Assembly (NCBI GenBank): GCA_016934315.1
Contig: JAFGSY010000030.1
Location: 1-64,000 of the forward strand
Length of the DNA stretch: 64,000 nt
Direction: 5' to 3'
Origin: Candidatus Anaeroferrophillus wilburensis
Lineage (GTDB): Bacteria > Desulfobacterota > Anaeroferrophillalia > Anaeroferrophillales > Anaeroferrophillaceae
Made by a program: the position numbers and the translations under genes. Shown piece by piece: positions 36,518 through 44,801 of the stretch. Under the pieces are notes generated by a model. That model ran no database searches and had not been told where the DNA came from. It saw only the letters and a program-made list of their open reading frames with translations. The first letter of the stretch is position 1; every line of letters begins with the position of its first letter.

Positions 36518-38182
36518 ATGAACACATTTGCAGATTTTGGCATCAACAACGAAATTCTCAAGAGTCTGTCATCCCTGGGTTTTCAGGAGCCAACGCCGGT
36601 TCAGGCCAAAGTCATTCCCTTGATGCTGGAACGGCAAAGTGACCTGGTCAGTCTGGCGCAAACCGGAACCGGCAAAACCGCCGCGTTCGGCCTGCCGCTC
36701 ATTCAACTGACTGATACCAACAGCAGACAGACTCAGGCTTTGGTTCTGTGTCCCACACGGGAGCTGTGCGTTCAGGTCGCCAGAGATTTGACCGCTTTTT
36801 GCCGGTATATCGAGGGGATAATGGTGTTGGCGGTGTACGGCGGCGCCAATATTGAACCACAGATCAGAGCCCTGCGGCGCGGAGCCCAGATTATTGTCGC
36901 CACCCCGGGCCGCCTCAATGATCTGATCAACCGCGGTAATGTCAACATTTCAGGGGTGCGCTATGTTGTTTTCGATGAAGCCGATGAGATGATGCAAATG
37001 GGTTTTCAGGAGGAATTGAACGCCATCCTGGCGAATACGCCCGCCGAAAAAAACACTTTGCTGTTTTCGGCTACTATGTCGAGAGAAGTTGCGGCCATTG
37101 CCAGCAAGTATATGACTGATCCGGTGGAAATTACCATCGGCAAGCGCAATGCCGGTGCCGAGAATGTCGATCATGAATATTACATGGTCCATGCCAGGGA
37201 TCGCTACCTCGCCCTGCGGCGGATCATAGACAACTGTCCTGACAACTACTCGATTGTTTTCTGCCGTACCCGGCAGGAGACCCATGACATTGCCAATCAA
37301 TTGATCCAGGACGGCTACAATGCCGATGCCTTGCATGGCGATCTGACCCAGGCCCAGCGCGATCAGGTAATGGGGAAATTCCGCTCCAGAAAACTGCAGA
37401 TCCTGGTGGCCACCGATGTTGCTGCCCGCGGTCTGGACGTGAATGATCTCACCCATGTGATCAATTACAACCTGCCTGACGACCTTGCCAACTACACCCA
37501 CCGCAGCGGTCGTACCGGCCGGGCCGGTCGGACCGGCATCTCGGTGGTTATCATCCATATGAAGGAACGCTACAAGATCAGTGAGATTGAGCGGAAAATC
37601 AATAAGAAGTTCAAGCAGTGTCGGATTCCTTCAGGGCTGGAGATCTGCAAAAAGCAGTTGGTGAGCTTGGTTGACGACATTGCGAATGTTACGGTGAACC
37701 ATGAGCAGATTGATCCCTTGTACGGGGAAATTGCCGAAAAGCTTGAGTCCCTGGACCGTGATGAGCTCATCAAACGATTTGTTTCCCTGGAGTTTGACCG
37801 CTTCCTGAAATACTACCGGAACGCTCCCGATCTCAATGTCAGGGACAGCGCACCGAAACGATCCGGGCAAAGGGAACGGCAGGGGAGAGTTCCGGTTGTC
37901 CAGGCAAACCAGAAACAGAAATTCACCCGTTTTTTCCTTAATGTCGGCCGGCGCGACGGGATTATTCCCCAGGGGCTGATTGGCACGATTAATGACGTTC
38001 CTGGAGGCGGGCGGATCAAGGTGGGAAAAATTGAAATTATGCGCAATACTGCGCTTCTTGAAGCCGACAGCAGGTACACCCACCAGATTCTTGATGCTTT
38101 TCAGCGTCTGAAAATCAATGGCAAAACAGTGTCCATTAAAGTCGCCCGCGGCAACCATGCCGCCAATCAGCCCCAGGTCTAG
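36518..38182 (+). CDS. deaD: DEAD-box RNA helicase with DbpA-type RNA-binding domain (DeaD/CsdA-like)
   Basis: ATP-dependent RNA helicase for ribosome assembly or mRNA turnover, often cold-induced. Seen: Q-motif with FQEPTPVQ, motif I AQTGTGKT (47-54), PTRELCVQVA, DEAD (153-156), SAT motif, motif V and HRSGRTGRAGR, then a C-terminal basic linker and a DbpA-like RRM (about 475-545, FFLNVGRRDGI, GGGRIKVGKIEI). 554 aa. The ATG at 36518 fits the family (MNTFADFGIN); SD weak. A small RRM protein gene follows 110 bp downstream. Confidence 0.9.
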   Translation: MNTFADFGINNEILKSLSSLGFQEPTPVQAKVIPLMLERQSDLVSLAQTGTGKTAAFGLPLIQLTDTNSRQTQALVLCPTRELCVQVARDLTAFCRYIEGIMVLAVYGGANIEPQIRALRRGAQIIVATPGRLNDLINRGNVNISGVRYVVFDEADEMMQMGFQEELNAILANTPAEKNTLLFSATMSREVAAIASKYMTDPVEITIGKRNAGAENVDHEYYMVHARDRYLALRRIIDNCPDNYSIVFCRTRQETHDIANQLIQDGYNADALHGDLTQAQRDQVMGKFRSRKLQILVATDVAARGLDVNDLTHVINYNLPDDLANYTHRSGRTGRAGRTGISVVIIHMKERYKISEIERKINKKFKQCRIPSGLEICKKQLVSLVDDIANVTVNHEQIDPLYGEIAEKLESLDRDELIKRFVSLEFDRFLKYYRNAPDLNVRDSAPKRSGQRERQGRVPVVQANQKQKFTRFFLNVGRRDGIIPQGLIGTINDVPGGGRIKVGKIEIMRNTALLEADSRYTHQILDAFQRLKINGKTVSIKVARGNHAANQPQV

Positions 38183-38292
38183 CGGGAAAGACCGATATCA
38201 AGGGCTAACTAAGACTGCAGGAAGGGTTGTACAGCAAACAAGAAACCGATAGTGGCAGCCATGCCGATGCAGCAGAAACTCCAAGGAGAGTG

Positions 38293-38574
38293 ATGATGGT
38301 TATTTATGTCGGTCAACTGCCTTTCACGACGAACGAAAGTGATTTGAAGGAACTTTTTGCGGCGTTTGGTGAGATCGCCAGTGTCAAATTGATCATGGAT
38401 CACTATTCAGGCAGATCAAAAGGCTATGGCTTCATTGACATGCCGAGCAACTCGGAAGCTGATGCAGCGATCAAGGCCCTGAACAAAACCATGTTTCAGG
38501 GCAGGGAGATCAAAGTAAATCAGGTGCATAAAGAGCGCCGTGGCAAGCGTTCAAAGCGCCGTTCTCGCTATTAA
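38293..38574 (+). CDS. small RRM RNA-binding protein
   Basis: 93 aa single RNA-recognition-motif protein, like the cold-responsive Rbp proteins of cyanobacteria and many Desulfobacterota. RNP2 IYVGQL (4-9) and RNP1 KGYGFIDM (43-50) are intact; the tail is very basic (KERRGKRSKRRSRY). AAGGAG lies before two adjacent ATGs (38293 and 38296), the second with the better spacing. Follows the DEAD-box helicase. Its last 65 bp overlap the convergent endonuclease V-like gene. Confidence 0.9.
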   Translation: MMVIYVGQLPFTTNESDLKELFAAFGEIASVKLIMDHYSGRSKGYGFIDMPSNSEADAAIKALNKTMFQGREIKVNQVHKERRGKRSKRRSRY

Positions 38575-39289
38575 TCGTCTGGTCTGATGTGTTTATGGTC
38601 CATGCCAGCAGGTCACTCAGGGCGGTGGAGGCAGTGAGATAGGGCTCTTGGCTAGCCAGGGCGCGATGTTGAATCTCCCGCAGCAGCCGGCATGATGACC
38701 ACGACTCGACCTTGGCTTTCGGCCCAGGCGGAGAGTCGGATACATATCCCCACATGTGCTGCAGGGCGTTTTGCAGGCCGCTGGTCGATGGTGGCTGGCG
38801 CAGCAGCGCCGTCAGCAGCTCAGCCAGTTCTGCGCAATCATTTTTGGCCCGCCGTCCAGCCACCTGCCGACCTATTTCCCGATAAAGATTGACATCCCGG
38901 GCAAGCACCGAATATTTATGCTGGCTCCACAGCTGCTGGACATTTTTTGGTAAGGGTATCCGGCCAGGTTCCTTGTCGCGGTATTTTTCGGCCAGCAGCT
39001 GAAACTGCCGGCCGGGCAGATCAATATACGATTCCGGCCAACGGCCTTGCCCGTCCTCCGTTACCACCGGCGATCTGTCGGTAAATCCCCGCAATGACAT
39101 TTCAGCTGCCAGCAACGTGTGCCGCTGTCTCAACGCCCAGCCATAACCAACCCAGCGCAGGGTTTCGGGATGTCTCGCATAGCCTTTTTTCCCATTGGTA
39201 ATAATTGAGACAATGCCGTGCAGCTCTCGATGTTCACCAAGCAGACTTCCCCGGTTCAAATAACCCGGATTGATATCCCAAACTCTCAT
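38510..39289 (-). CDS. pyrimidine-dimer glycosylase-like (T4 endonuclease V fold) plus DUF1722
   Basis: 259 aa fusion. N-terminal about 1-75 resembles Pyr_excise/T4 endonuclease V: MRVWDINPGYLNRG start, EHRELHG with Glu22 at the catalytic-Glu position, NGKKGYARHPETLRWVG and QRHTLLAAEMSLRGF. C-terminal about 115-230 resembles DUF1722 (YbgA): KYSVLARDVNLYREIGRQV and LQHMWGYVSD. Presumed DNA-repair protein; DUF1722 function is unknown. Last gene of the minus-strand operon, 12 bp after the LysE gene. Its 3' end runs 65 bp into the convergent RRM gene, and the last ~35 residues look non-conserved. Confidence 0.75.
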   Translation of the reverse strand: MRVWDINPGYLNRGSLLGEHRELHGIVSIITNGKKGYARHPETLRWVGYGWALRQRHTLLAAEMSLRGFTDRSPVVTEDGQGRWPESYIDLPGRQFQLLAEKYRDKEPGRIPLPKNVQQLWSQHKYSVLARDVNLYREIGRQVAGRRAKNDCAELAELLTALLRQPPSTSGLQNALQHMWGYVSDSPPGPKAKVESWSSCRLLREIQHRALASQEPYLTASTALSDLLAWTINTSDQTINSENGALNACHGALYAPDLL

Positions 39290-39301
39290 GTTTTATTCCG
39301 T

Positions 39302-39928
39302 TTACTGTTTGGCTGCAATTGCAATGCCGGCCGCCATCATCACCGCCACGGCAGAGCGGTTGAGCCGGCCGATTGCTTTATGACTTGAAAATAACCGCCG
39401 GGCATAGGTGGCGGCGGCAGCGTAGACGATGAGAACACCACTTAAAACAATGGCGACAATACCAGCGATCATCGCCGCATCCGTTGCCTGCAAACTCGAC
39501 AAATCGATAAAGGTTGGCAGAAAACCGCAGTAGAAAACGATGACCTTTGGATTGGCCAAGGTGACCAACAGGCCGCTTATGAGATTAGCAGTCGGCCGCG
39601 CATCTTTTGACTGGGGAGCTGACGAAGCAAACGCGTGCGGCTTTGCCCGCCAGATGGTGATGCCAAGCCAGAAGAGGTAGGCGCCGCCGCCGATTTTCAC
39701 GACAATAAAAAGTTTCCCCAGGGTTTGCGCCGCCAGGGAAAGCCCGAAGAGGACAAACAACAGATAGATGAGGTCACCCATGACAATGCCGGCAATAACC
39801 GCCAGGGCGGAGTGAAAACCGGAGGCCAGTGACCTGGACACAGTGGCGGCCACTCCCGGTCCGGGGCTGGCCGCCAGAATCAGCATGGCAACAGAAAAAC
39901 TGACAAGTGAAAGCGTATTCATGGTCAT
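39302..39928 (-). CDS. LysE/RhtB-family exporter
   Basis: Inner-membrane exporter of amino acids or similar small molecules; 208 aa with about six membrane helices. Seen: AASPGPGVAATVSRSLASG, the family N-terminal signature, and GLLVTLANPKVIVFYCGFLP. The ATG at 39928 overlaps the ABC ATPase stop (ATGA); ATG 39922 has better SD spacing. The substrate cannot be predicted. Member of the six-gene operon. Confidence 0.85.
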   Translation of the reverse strand: MTMNTLSLVSFSVAMLILAASPGPGVAATVSRSLASGFHSALAVIAGIVMGDLIYLLFVLFGLSLAAQTLGKLFIVVKIGGGAYLFWLGITIWRAKPHAFASSAPQSKDARPTANLISGLLVTLANPKVIVFYCGFLPTFIDLSSLQATDAAMIAGIVAIVLSGVLIVYAAAATYARRLFSSHKAIGRLNRSAVAVMMAAGIAIAAKQ

Positions 39929-40593
39929 TCCGCTTGGATGCGGCCATCATTGAGATGGATGACGGTTTCAGCGTTTTCTGTGATCTCAAGGTCATGGGTT
40001 GCCATAACGATGGTGCACTGATGATCCCGCCCCAGGTCATGCATCAGTTCGACCACCAGTCGGCCGGTTGCCGAGTCCAGGTTGGCAGTCGGTTCGTCGG
40101 CCAGCAATATTCTGGGATTGTGGGCGATGGCTCGCGCCATGGCCACCCGCTGGGTTTCCCCGCTGGAAAGCTCATGGGGCAGGGCCGTTGCCGCTGAGGC
40201 AAGTCCGATCCGCTCCAGCAGTTCACTGATCCGCCGGGCCTGGCTGCTTCCCGTAATGTGATTTAAGGTAAGGGGAAAGCCGATATTTTCGGCAACGGTC
40301 AGATAGGACAAAAGATTACCCCGCTGAAAGACAAAACCCACTGAGCGGCGTTGAAACAGGCTCAGTTCGCGGGCACTGAGGTCATAGATCGGCGTGCCGA
40401 AGCAGGTGATTGTTCCGGTATCCGGCGGCTCCAGGCCGCCCATGCAGTTCAAAAGCGTTGATTTGCCCGACCCAGATTTGCCGATAATGGCGGCAAATCT
40501 GCCTGCTTCCAGGCAAAAGGAAATGTCGTTCAACGCTTTTACTTCCCGACGTCCTGATTGGAACACCTTGGTTACCGATTCCAGTTGTATCAT
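39925..40593 (-). CDS. ABC transporter ATPase (LolD/MacB type)
   Basis: 222 aa ATPase. Walker A GKSGSGKS (38-45), Q-loop FQRGNLLSYLTVAENI, signature LSSGETQRVAMARA, Walker B ILLADEPTANLD and H-loop MATHDLEIT. LolD/MacB-type ATPases pair with FtsX-like permeases and move lipoproteins, lipids or drugs, or perform mechanotransmission. The permease gene ends 4 bp upstream. No MacA-like adaptor or TolC is next to it. Confidence 0.92.
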   Translation of the reverse strand: MIQLESVTKVFQSGRREVKALNDISFCLEAGRFAAIIGKSGSGKSTLLNCMGGLEPPDTGTITCFGTPIYDLSARELSLFQRRSVGFVFQRGNLLSYLTVAENIGFPLTLNHITGSSQARRISELLERIGLASAATALPHELSSGETQRVAMARAIAHNPRILLADEPTANLDSATGRLVVELMHDLGRDHQCTIVMATHDLEITENAETVIHLNDGRIQAE

Positions 40594-40597
40594 CGAC

Positions 40598-41773
40598 TCA
40601 AATCATCCTTATAATCTCAGCGGCTTTTTTCCTGGCCAGCAGTACTGCCGGCCAGGTTGCGGCTATCAGACTGAAGCAGAGTGCGGTTGCCGGCGGTGCC
40701 AGGAGGGAAAAAACCGTCAGACGCGGATAGATGATTCCCGATACGCTGAAATAGCGGTTGTGGGAGGTCAAGGCGGTTATGTCAAGGCCGCCGGACGCGG
40801 CAATCCCCCATACCGCCAGCAGGCCGATCAGCAGGCCGACACCGCAGGCAATGATGTTCATCAACGCTACTTTCAGGACGATCAGAATGGACATTTCTGT
40901 GGTAGTTACTCCCATGGCTTTCATAATGCCGTATTCACGGATGTTCTTGATGATGAAAATGACAAAGGAGCAGGCGATGCCAACGGCAACCACACCGAAC
41001 ACCAGAAAAATGACGATGGCCATGGAGATGTACTGCAGATCAATGAGCTGCCGCAGGTCCGGCATCAGCATTTCCCAGGAGTCAAATTGGTAGCTCTCCG
41101 GCCATTGCTGCCGATAGGCGGCAATGATGTCCCTGGTGTCTTGGCCGCGCTGGAGAAAAACCGCTGCCGACCAGGTGAGGTCCCGCATCGGCAACAGGAA
41201 CAACGGGCAGAATGCGACTCCATGATCCAGCTGATCAATGTTGGTCTGGTAGATGCCGGTCACCGTCAGTTCCAAAAAACCGGCCAGGGCAGGGGAGCGG
41301 AATTGCAGGACGTTACCCACATGAATGCCCAGCTCCTCGGCAATGGGTCTGCTGATCAGCACTTGGGCAGTGCCGCTTTGCAGGTAGCTTCCGGCAACAA
41401 TCTTTTTCGGCAGAGCGGTCATGGCACTTTCGCGGCGGGGATCGACAGCGCACATCATCAGGGGTTTGTCAAGATTTCCGCGGGTGACAACTCCCGGCAG
41501 GCAGACCCGCTTCAAAACCCCTTCAACTCCATCGACCATCAGGTCCTCGGGCACAACCGAAGCGGCCAGCTTATGGCCGCTAATATGCCCCGAAAACAGT
41601 CCAATGGTATTCCGGAGCATGGCGTCGTTGACGCCGACCGCCAGGGCTGAAAGAAAAATCAGCGCCGCCACTGCGGTGATTACCATGATGGACAGGGATG
41701 CGGTGGAACGACCGGAGCGGATGAGAAACAGCAAAGCGACGCGGGCCCAGAAGCCAATACCGTTGATTCTCAT
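40598..41773 (-). CDS. FtsX/MacB-like ABC transporter permease
   Basis: 391 aa with the FtsX-type topology: one membrane helix near residues 25-50, a large extracytoplasmic domain of about 200 aa, then three helices (about 255-285, 305-330, 360-380). ECF-loop segment IREYGIMKAMGVT is diagnostic. The start overlaps the isoprenoid-synthase-like stop (TAATG). Resembles LolC/E and DevC-type permeases; a hydrophobic substrate made by the upstream genes is an inference. Confidence 0.85.
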   Translation of the reverse strand: MRINGIGFWARVALLFLIRSGRSTASLSIMVITAVAALIFLSALAVGVNDAMLRNTIGLFSGHISGHKLAASVVPEDLMVDGVEGVLKRVCLPGVVTRGNLDKPLMMCAVDPRRESAMTALPKKIVAGSYLQSGTAQVLISRPIAEELGIHVGNVLQFRSPALAGFLELTVTGIYQTNIDQLDHGVAFCPLFLLPMRDLTWSAAVFLQRGQDTRDIIAAYRQQWPESYQFDSWEMLMPDLRQLIDLQYISMAIVIFLVFGVVAVGIACSFVIFIIKNIREYGIMKAMGVTTTEMSILIVLKVALMNIIACGVGLLIGLLAVWGIAASGGLDITALTSHNRYFSVSGIIYPRLTVFSLLAPPATALCFSLIAATWPAVLLARKKAAEIIRMI

Positions 41774-42789
41774 TACCGTGCCATCCCCATGAACCGGTCG
41801 GCGCCGATTCGCTCTTTAAGAAACTGACTTGCCGGGGTTACCAGGGACTGATGGTCGGCGGAAAAAAGCAGGGAGAGGCCGCTTGCCAGAAACCGGCTGG
41901 CGGTTGCGGCTGCCTCTGACAGGCTTGCGGGGAAATCAGTTGTCAGATCCACGGTCAGCAGCTGGCGTCCCCGGGCGGCGAGCAGTTCCTGCAGCCGCTT
42001 TTTTTCCACCTGGTTCTGGCTGTGATGGATCAGCGAGACCAGGAAATTGTGCCGTTTACGCTCCAGATCAGAAGTGAAATCCACCATGTCATCCATGACC
42101 TGGCAGCCCATACCGGTACGGTAGAGTCCCTGCAGCAGTGGCGTAACGCTGGACTCATCCATCTCCTCAATGGCCAGGGGAATATCCCACGGGCAGGTGA
42201 ACAGCATTCCTGTTTTGTGGTGATGGACCGTTTGCAGCAGCTCATCCGGGGCGATAATAGTCGTTATACCCGCTTCCTCCGAAGCCTCCTGGACACCGCT
42301 TCTGGTCATTGTCCGCATTGATGCGCTTGTTGCCGCCGCAACCTGGTCCATGGTGATTTCCTGCCGGCGGCAGGCTTCAAGAAGGAGCTGGAAAAGTACC
42401 CGGTCCGAAACCATGATATCGATCACCGAACGGAAGCGGAGAGCGGTTTCTGGAATATCGGTGTCCAGTGTCTTCTTGTATTCATCGTCCAGCAGGTTGT
42501 CGCAGCCGGTAACCATGCCCCGCAGGCACTGGAGTGCGGCCGCGTAGAGGATGCGGCGCGGTTTCGGCAGCCGGGCACGGTGAAAGGAGTAGAGAAACAG
42601 AAGCGAGAAGAAATTCCGTTTAAAGGAAAAATCAGCTTCCCCGGGTGGCTTGAGTTCAACCCCGCCCTGGCGGAGAATGTCGTCGGCAATCTGCCAGTAA
42701 TCGGCAAGGCCGGCTCTCAGCTCCCCAGACAGCGTCTTCATCTGAGAAACGTTTTCCATTAAGGTAATGGGGTTCAAGGGCTTTTTCAC
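41773..42789 (-). CDS. class I isoprenoid synthase-like protein (polyprenyl synthetase fold)
   Basis: 338 aa all-helical protein. Two aspartate-rich motifs in the right order: DNLLDDE (97-103) and DDMVD (233-237, in GCQVMDDMVDF), and KTGMLF (192-197) between them, as in trans-prenyltransferases. The first motif is not the canonical DDxxD, so chain elongation may be altered, or the enzyme may use another prenyl reaction. It is not close to IspA/IspB. It is flanked by a methyltransferase (9 bp upstream) and an ABC permease (1-base overlap), suggesting modification and export of a prenyl product. Confidence 0.7.
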   Translation of the reverse strand: MKKPLNPITLMENVSQMKTLSGELRAGLADYWQIADDILRQGGVELKPPGEADFSFKRNFFSLLFLYSFHRARLPKPRRILYAAALQCLRGMVTGCDNLLDDEYKKTLDTDIPETALRFRSVIDIMVSDRVLFQLLLEACRRQEITMDQVAAATSASMRTMTRSGVQEASEEAGITTIIAPDELLQTVHHHKTGMLFTCPWDIPLAIEEMDESSVTPLLQGLYRTGMGCQVMDDMVDFTSDLERKRHNFLVSLIHHSQNQVEKKRLQELLAARGRQLLTVDLTTDFPASLSEAAATASRFLASGLSLLFSADHQSLVTPASQFLKERIGADRFMGMAR

Positions 42790-42798
42790 GATTACCCC

Positions 42799-43503
42799 TT
42801 ATAATCCTGGTTTTCTGGTCTGGAACAGGGAAACATACCCAAAATAGGTGGCAACAATTTCCGGTCGTTGAAAGCCGGCTTGTTCCATAACATCCGGCAG
42901 GACGCCGCGAATATTCTCCCCGATCTGCGGCTGCATGAAGAACCATCGGGAGGCGTGAGAGAGCAGGGCGCCCATCCAGGTGGTGGGTATGTGCATGTCA
43001 GCGATGACCAGCCGACCGCCGGGCCGCAGGACACGGAATGCCTCTGTGAAGGCCATTGTTTTTAAGCTCAGCGGCACATGATGAAAAAAAAGACTCGATA
43101 CCACGGCATCGAAGGAATCGTCCTCATAGGACAGGGATTCGGCGGCCACAACCTCAAAGATGCAATTGACCGCAGCGCGTTTTTTCCGGGCGACCTGAAT
43201 CATCTTTGCGGCTGCATCAATGCCCACCGCCATTCCACCCGCCGCCGGGTCAAGCTTATCGGCAATCATCCGTGTCAGTACGCCGGTGCCGCATCCCAGG
43301 TCAAGGACCCGATCAGAGTCCGCAAGCTCAAGCAGGGAAAGAATATGCTTATCGTAATCGGCTTGTTTCCCGAGCAGCAGAAGCGGTTCGAGAGTATCAT
43401 AAACAATGGCGGCATGATCAAGGGTCCTGCCCCGGGTCGGTACGGAATGTAATGCCATTGCTTTAGCTTCCCGTGCTGAAGTCCAGTTGTAATGAGGTTT
43501 CAC
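42799..43503 (-). CDS. class I SAM-dependent methyltransferase (UbiE-like)
   Basis: 234 aa. Motif I VLDLGCGTGVLT, acidic loop GIDAAAKMI, motif II region DSFDAVVSSLFFHHV and FRVLRPGGRLVIADMH as in UbiE/COQ5-type enzymes. Membrane-lipid or quinone substrates are common in the group. GTG start at 43503; ATG 43458 is an alternative that would remove 15 residues. First gene of the six-gene minus-strand operon. Confidence 0.8.
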   Translation of the reverse strand: MKPHYNWTSAREAKAMALHSVPTRGRTLDHAAIVYDTLEPLLLLGKQADYDKHILSLLELADSDRVLDLGCGTGVLTRMIADKLDPAAGGMAVGIDAAAKMIQVARKKRAAVNCIFEVVAAESLSYEDDSFDAVVSSLFFHHVPLSLKTMAFTEAFRVLRPGGRLVIADMHIPTTWMGALLSHASRWFFMQPQIGENIRGVLPDVMEQAGFQRPEIVATYFGYVSLFQTRKPGL

Positions 43504-43583
43504 CCCAGCCTGCCTACATTCTCCACCAGTCGGATGGCCGCCATCTCAAGCGGAACACAGCCGGCAAGCTTTGGGCTTATGGC

Positions 43584-43865
43584 TTACTGATCGACAGTTC
43601 CACCACCTGCTTTGACCTTGGGTGGACCGACCACGGCCTTTTTAACGCGGATTCTGTTGCCGGCCACATCCGTGCCATTGAGGTTCCTCATTGCCGCATT
43701 GGCCTCACCTGGCTTCGGCATTTCTATGAAACCGAAGCCTTTGGAACCACCGGTCTTCTGGTCCAGAACCAGGGAGCAGAACTGCACACTCCCGTAGGCT
43801 TCAAACATCTCTCTGAGTTCTTTTTCAGACGTGGTGCGGGCAAGATTGCGGATGAGCAGTTTCAT
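43584..43865 (-). CDS. second small RRM RNA-binding protein
   Basis: 93 aa, one RNA-recognition motif: RNP2 LLIRNL (3-8) and RNP1 KGFGFIEM (42-49), with a basic/Gly tail (VKKAVVGPPKVKAGGG). Same length and layout as the RRM protein at 38293 but clearly diverged. The start at 43865 begins the first RRM strand and has AAGGA upstream at long spacing. Likely a post-transcriptional or cold-response RNA chaperone. Confidence 0.88.
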   Translation of the reverse strand: MKLLIRNLARTTSEKELREMFEAYGSVQFCSLVLDQKTGGSKGFGFIEMPKPGEANAAMRNLNGTDVAGNRIRVKKAVVGPPKVKAGGGTVDQ

Positions 43866-44023
43866 GGAATTCCGGATCCTTCTCAATGGTTGATGTTATG
43901 GCCTCTGGAGAGGCTGATACCTGAATTATTTTTTTTAACCGCTTCTGGTACTGCACAACGTTGTTGAGTTATTTGGTTGAGAGGTCGCTGGCGGGCTGCC
44001 TTTCGATGGCCATTTTCGGGCAG

Positions 44024-44704
44024 TCACCGCCCTATGGCAAAATCCCAATCCATTTCAATCGCCAGCCACTGGGGCAGCAGCATCTGTGATCGGGGGAAAT
44101 CCAGCCCGGCATGTTCAATATGTTTTCGTATGGCCATTGAAAACGGCTGTGCTGCCGTCACTACGGCCATCAGCACCACCGGCGCCTCTTGGGGCAATTG
44201 CGGATCGCTTGCTGCACGGCAGAAAAGAGAAGGGGACGAGACAAAATGGGTCCGACAGACCACCGGTCTGACGGGATAGGCGCTGCATGCACCCTTTACC
44301 AGCAGCGGGCAGTAGGGAACATAGTTTTCTATATCAACCTGTTCACCGAAACTGTCCGTCAGGTGCCTGCCCGGCCGGGAATTGTCCCAGGCATGCCATT
44401 GCCTGGTTCGCATCTGCAGACCGTTTATCTGATCACCCGAAAACGTCCTTTTGACGTACTGCGCCAGGGTATGGGCCTCGGCACTGTTGGTCAGGATATG
44501 AAACCGGCAGCAGTGGCAGCAGCCGAGTTTGCAGGTTGGGGTGATGCCCTCTTCAGTGCGCAGTCGATCAAGGCCGTCCGCCGTCGTTTCATCCACCGAG
44601 GAGAAAATCCCCTTGATGAAATTCTCCTGTGTTTCAACGGGGCGATCAGCACCGAATCCTTCGGGGTTCACGCTAAAATGGCTCTTTTCAATCAGGTGCG
44701 CCAT
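44024..44704 (-). CDS. YkgJ-family cysteine-cluster protein
   Basis: 226 aa. Cys-rich metal-binding motif CKLGCCHCC (about 74-82) with later Cys in YCPLLVKGACSAYPVRPVVCR, the pattern of the YkgJ (zinc/iron-chelating) family, whose biochemical role is unknown. AAGGA lies 4-5 bases before ATG 44704; a frame open to 44755 is not needed. Next upstream gene is the DUF2235 protein, 97 bp away. Confidence 0.8.
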   Translation of the reverse strand: MAHLIEKSHFSVNPEGFGADRPVETQENFIKGIFSSVDETTADGLDRLRTEEGITPTCKLGCCHCCRFHILTNSAEAHTLAQYVKRTFSGDQINGLQMRTRQWHAWDNSRPGRHLTDSFGEQVDIENYVPYCPLLVKGACSAYPVRPVVCRTHFVSSPSLFCRAASDPQLPQEAPVVLMAVVTAAQPFSMAIRKHIEHAGLDFPRSQMLLPQWLAIEMDWDFAIGR

Positions 44705-44801
44705 ACATCCTTTTCGTGCCGGCATTGCAGGGTTGCATCGGGTGTCCACCGTCAAGCCGCTGGACTGGCTGGATGAAATAAACGGCGTAATCGTCGTCTG
44801 C

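Noticed and set aside
40394-41650. 418-codon open frame antisense to the ABC genes
   Set aside because: Product is Gln/His-rich nonsense spanning two real, tightly coupled genes.
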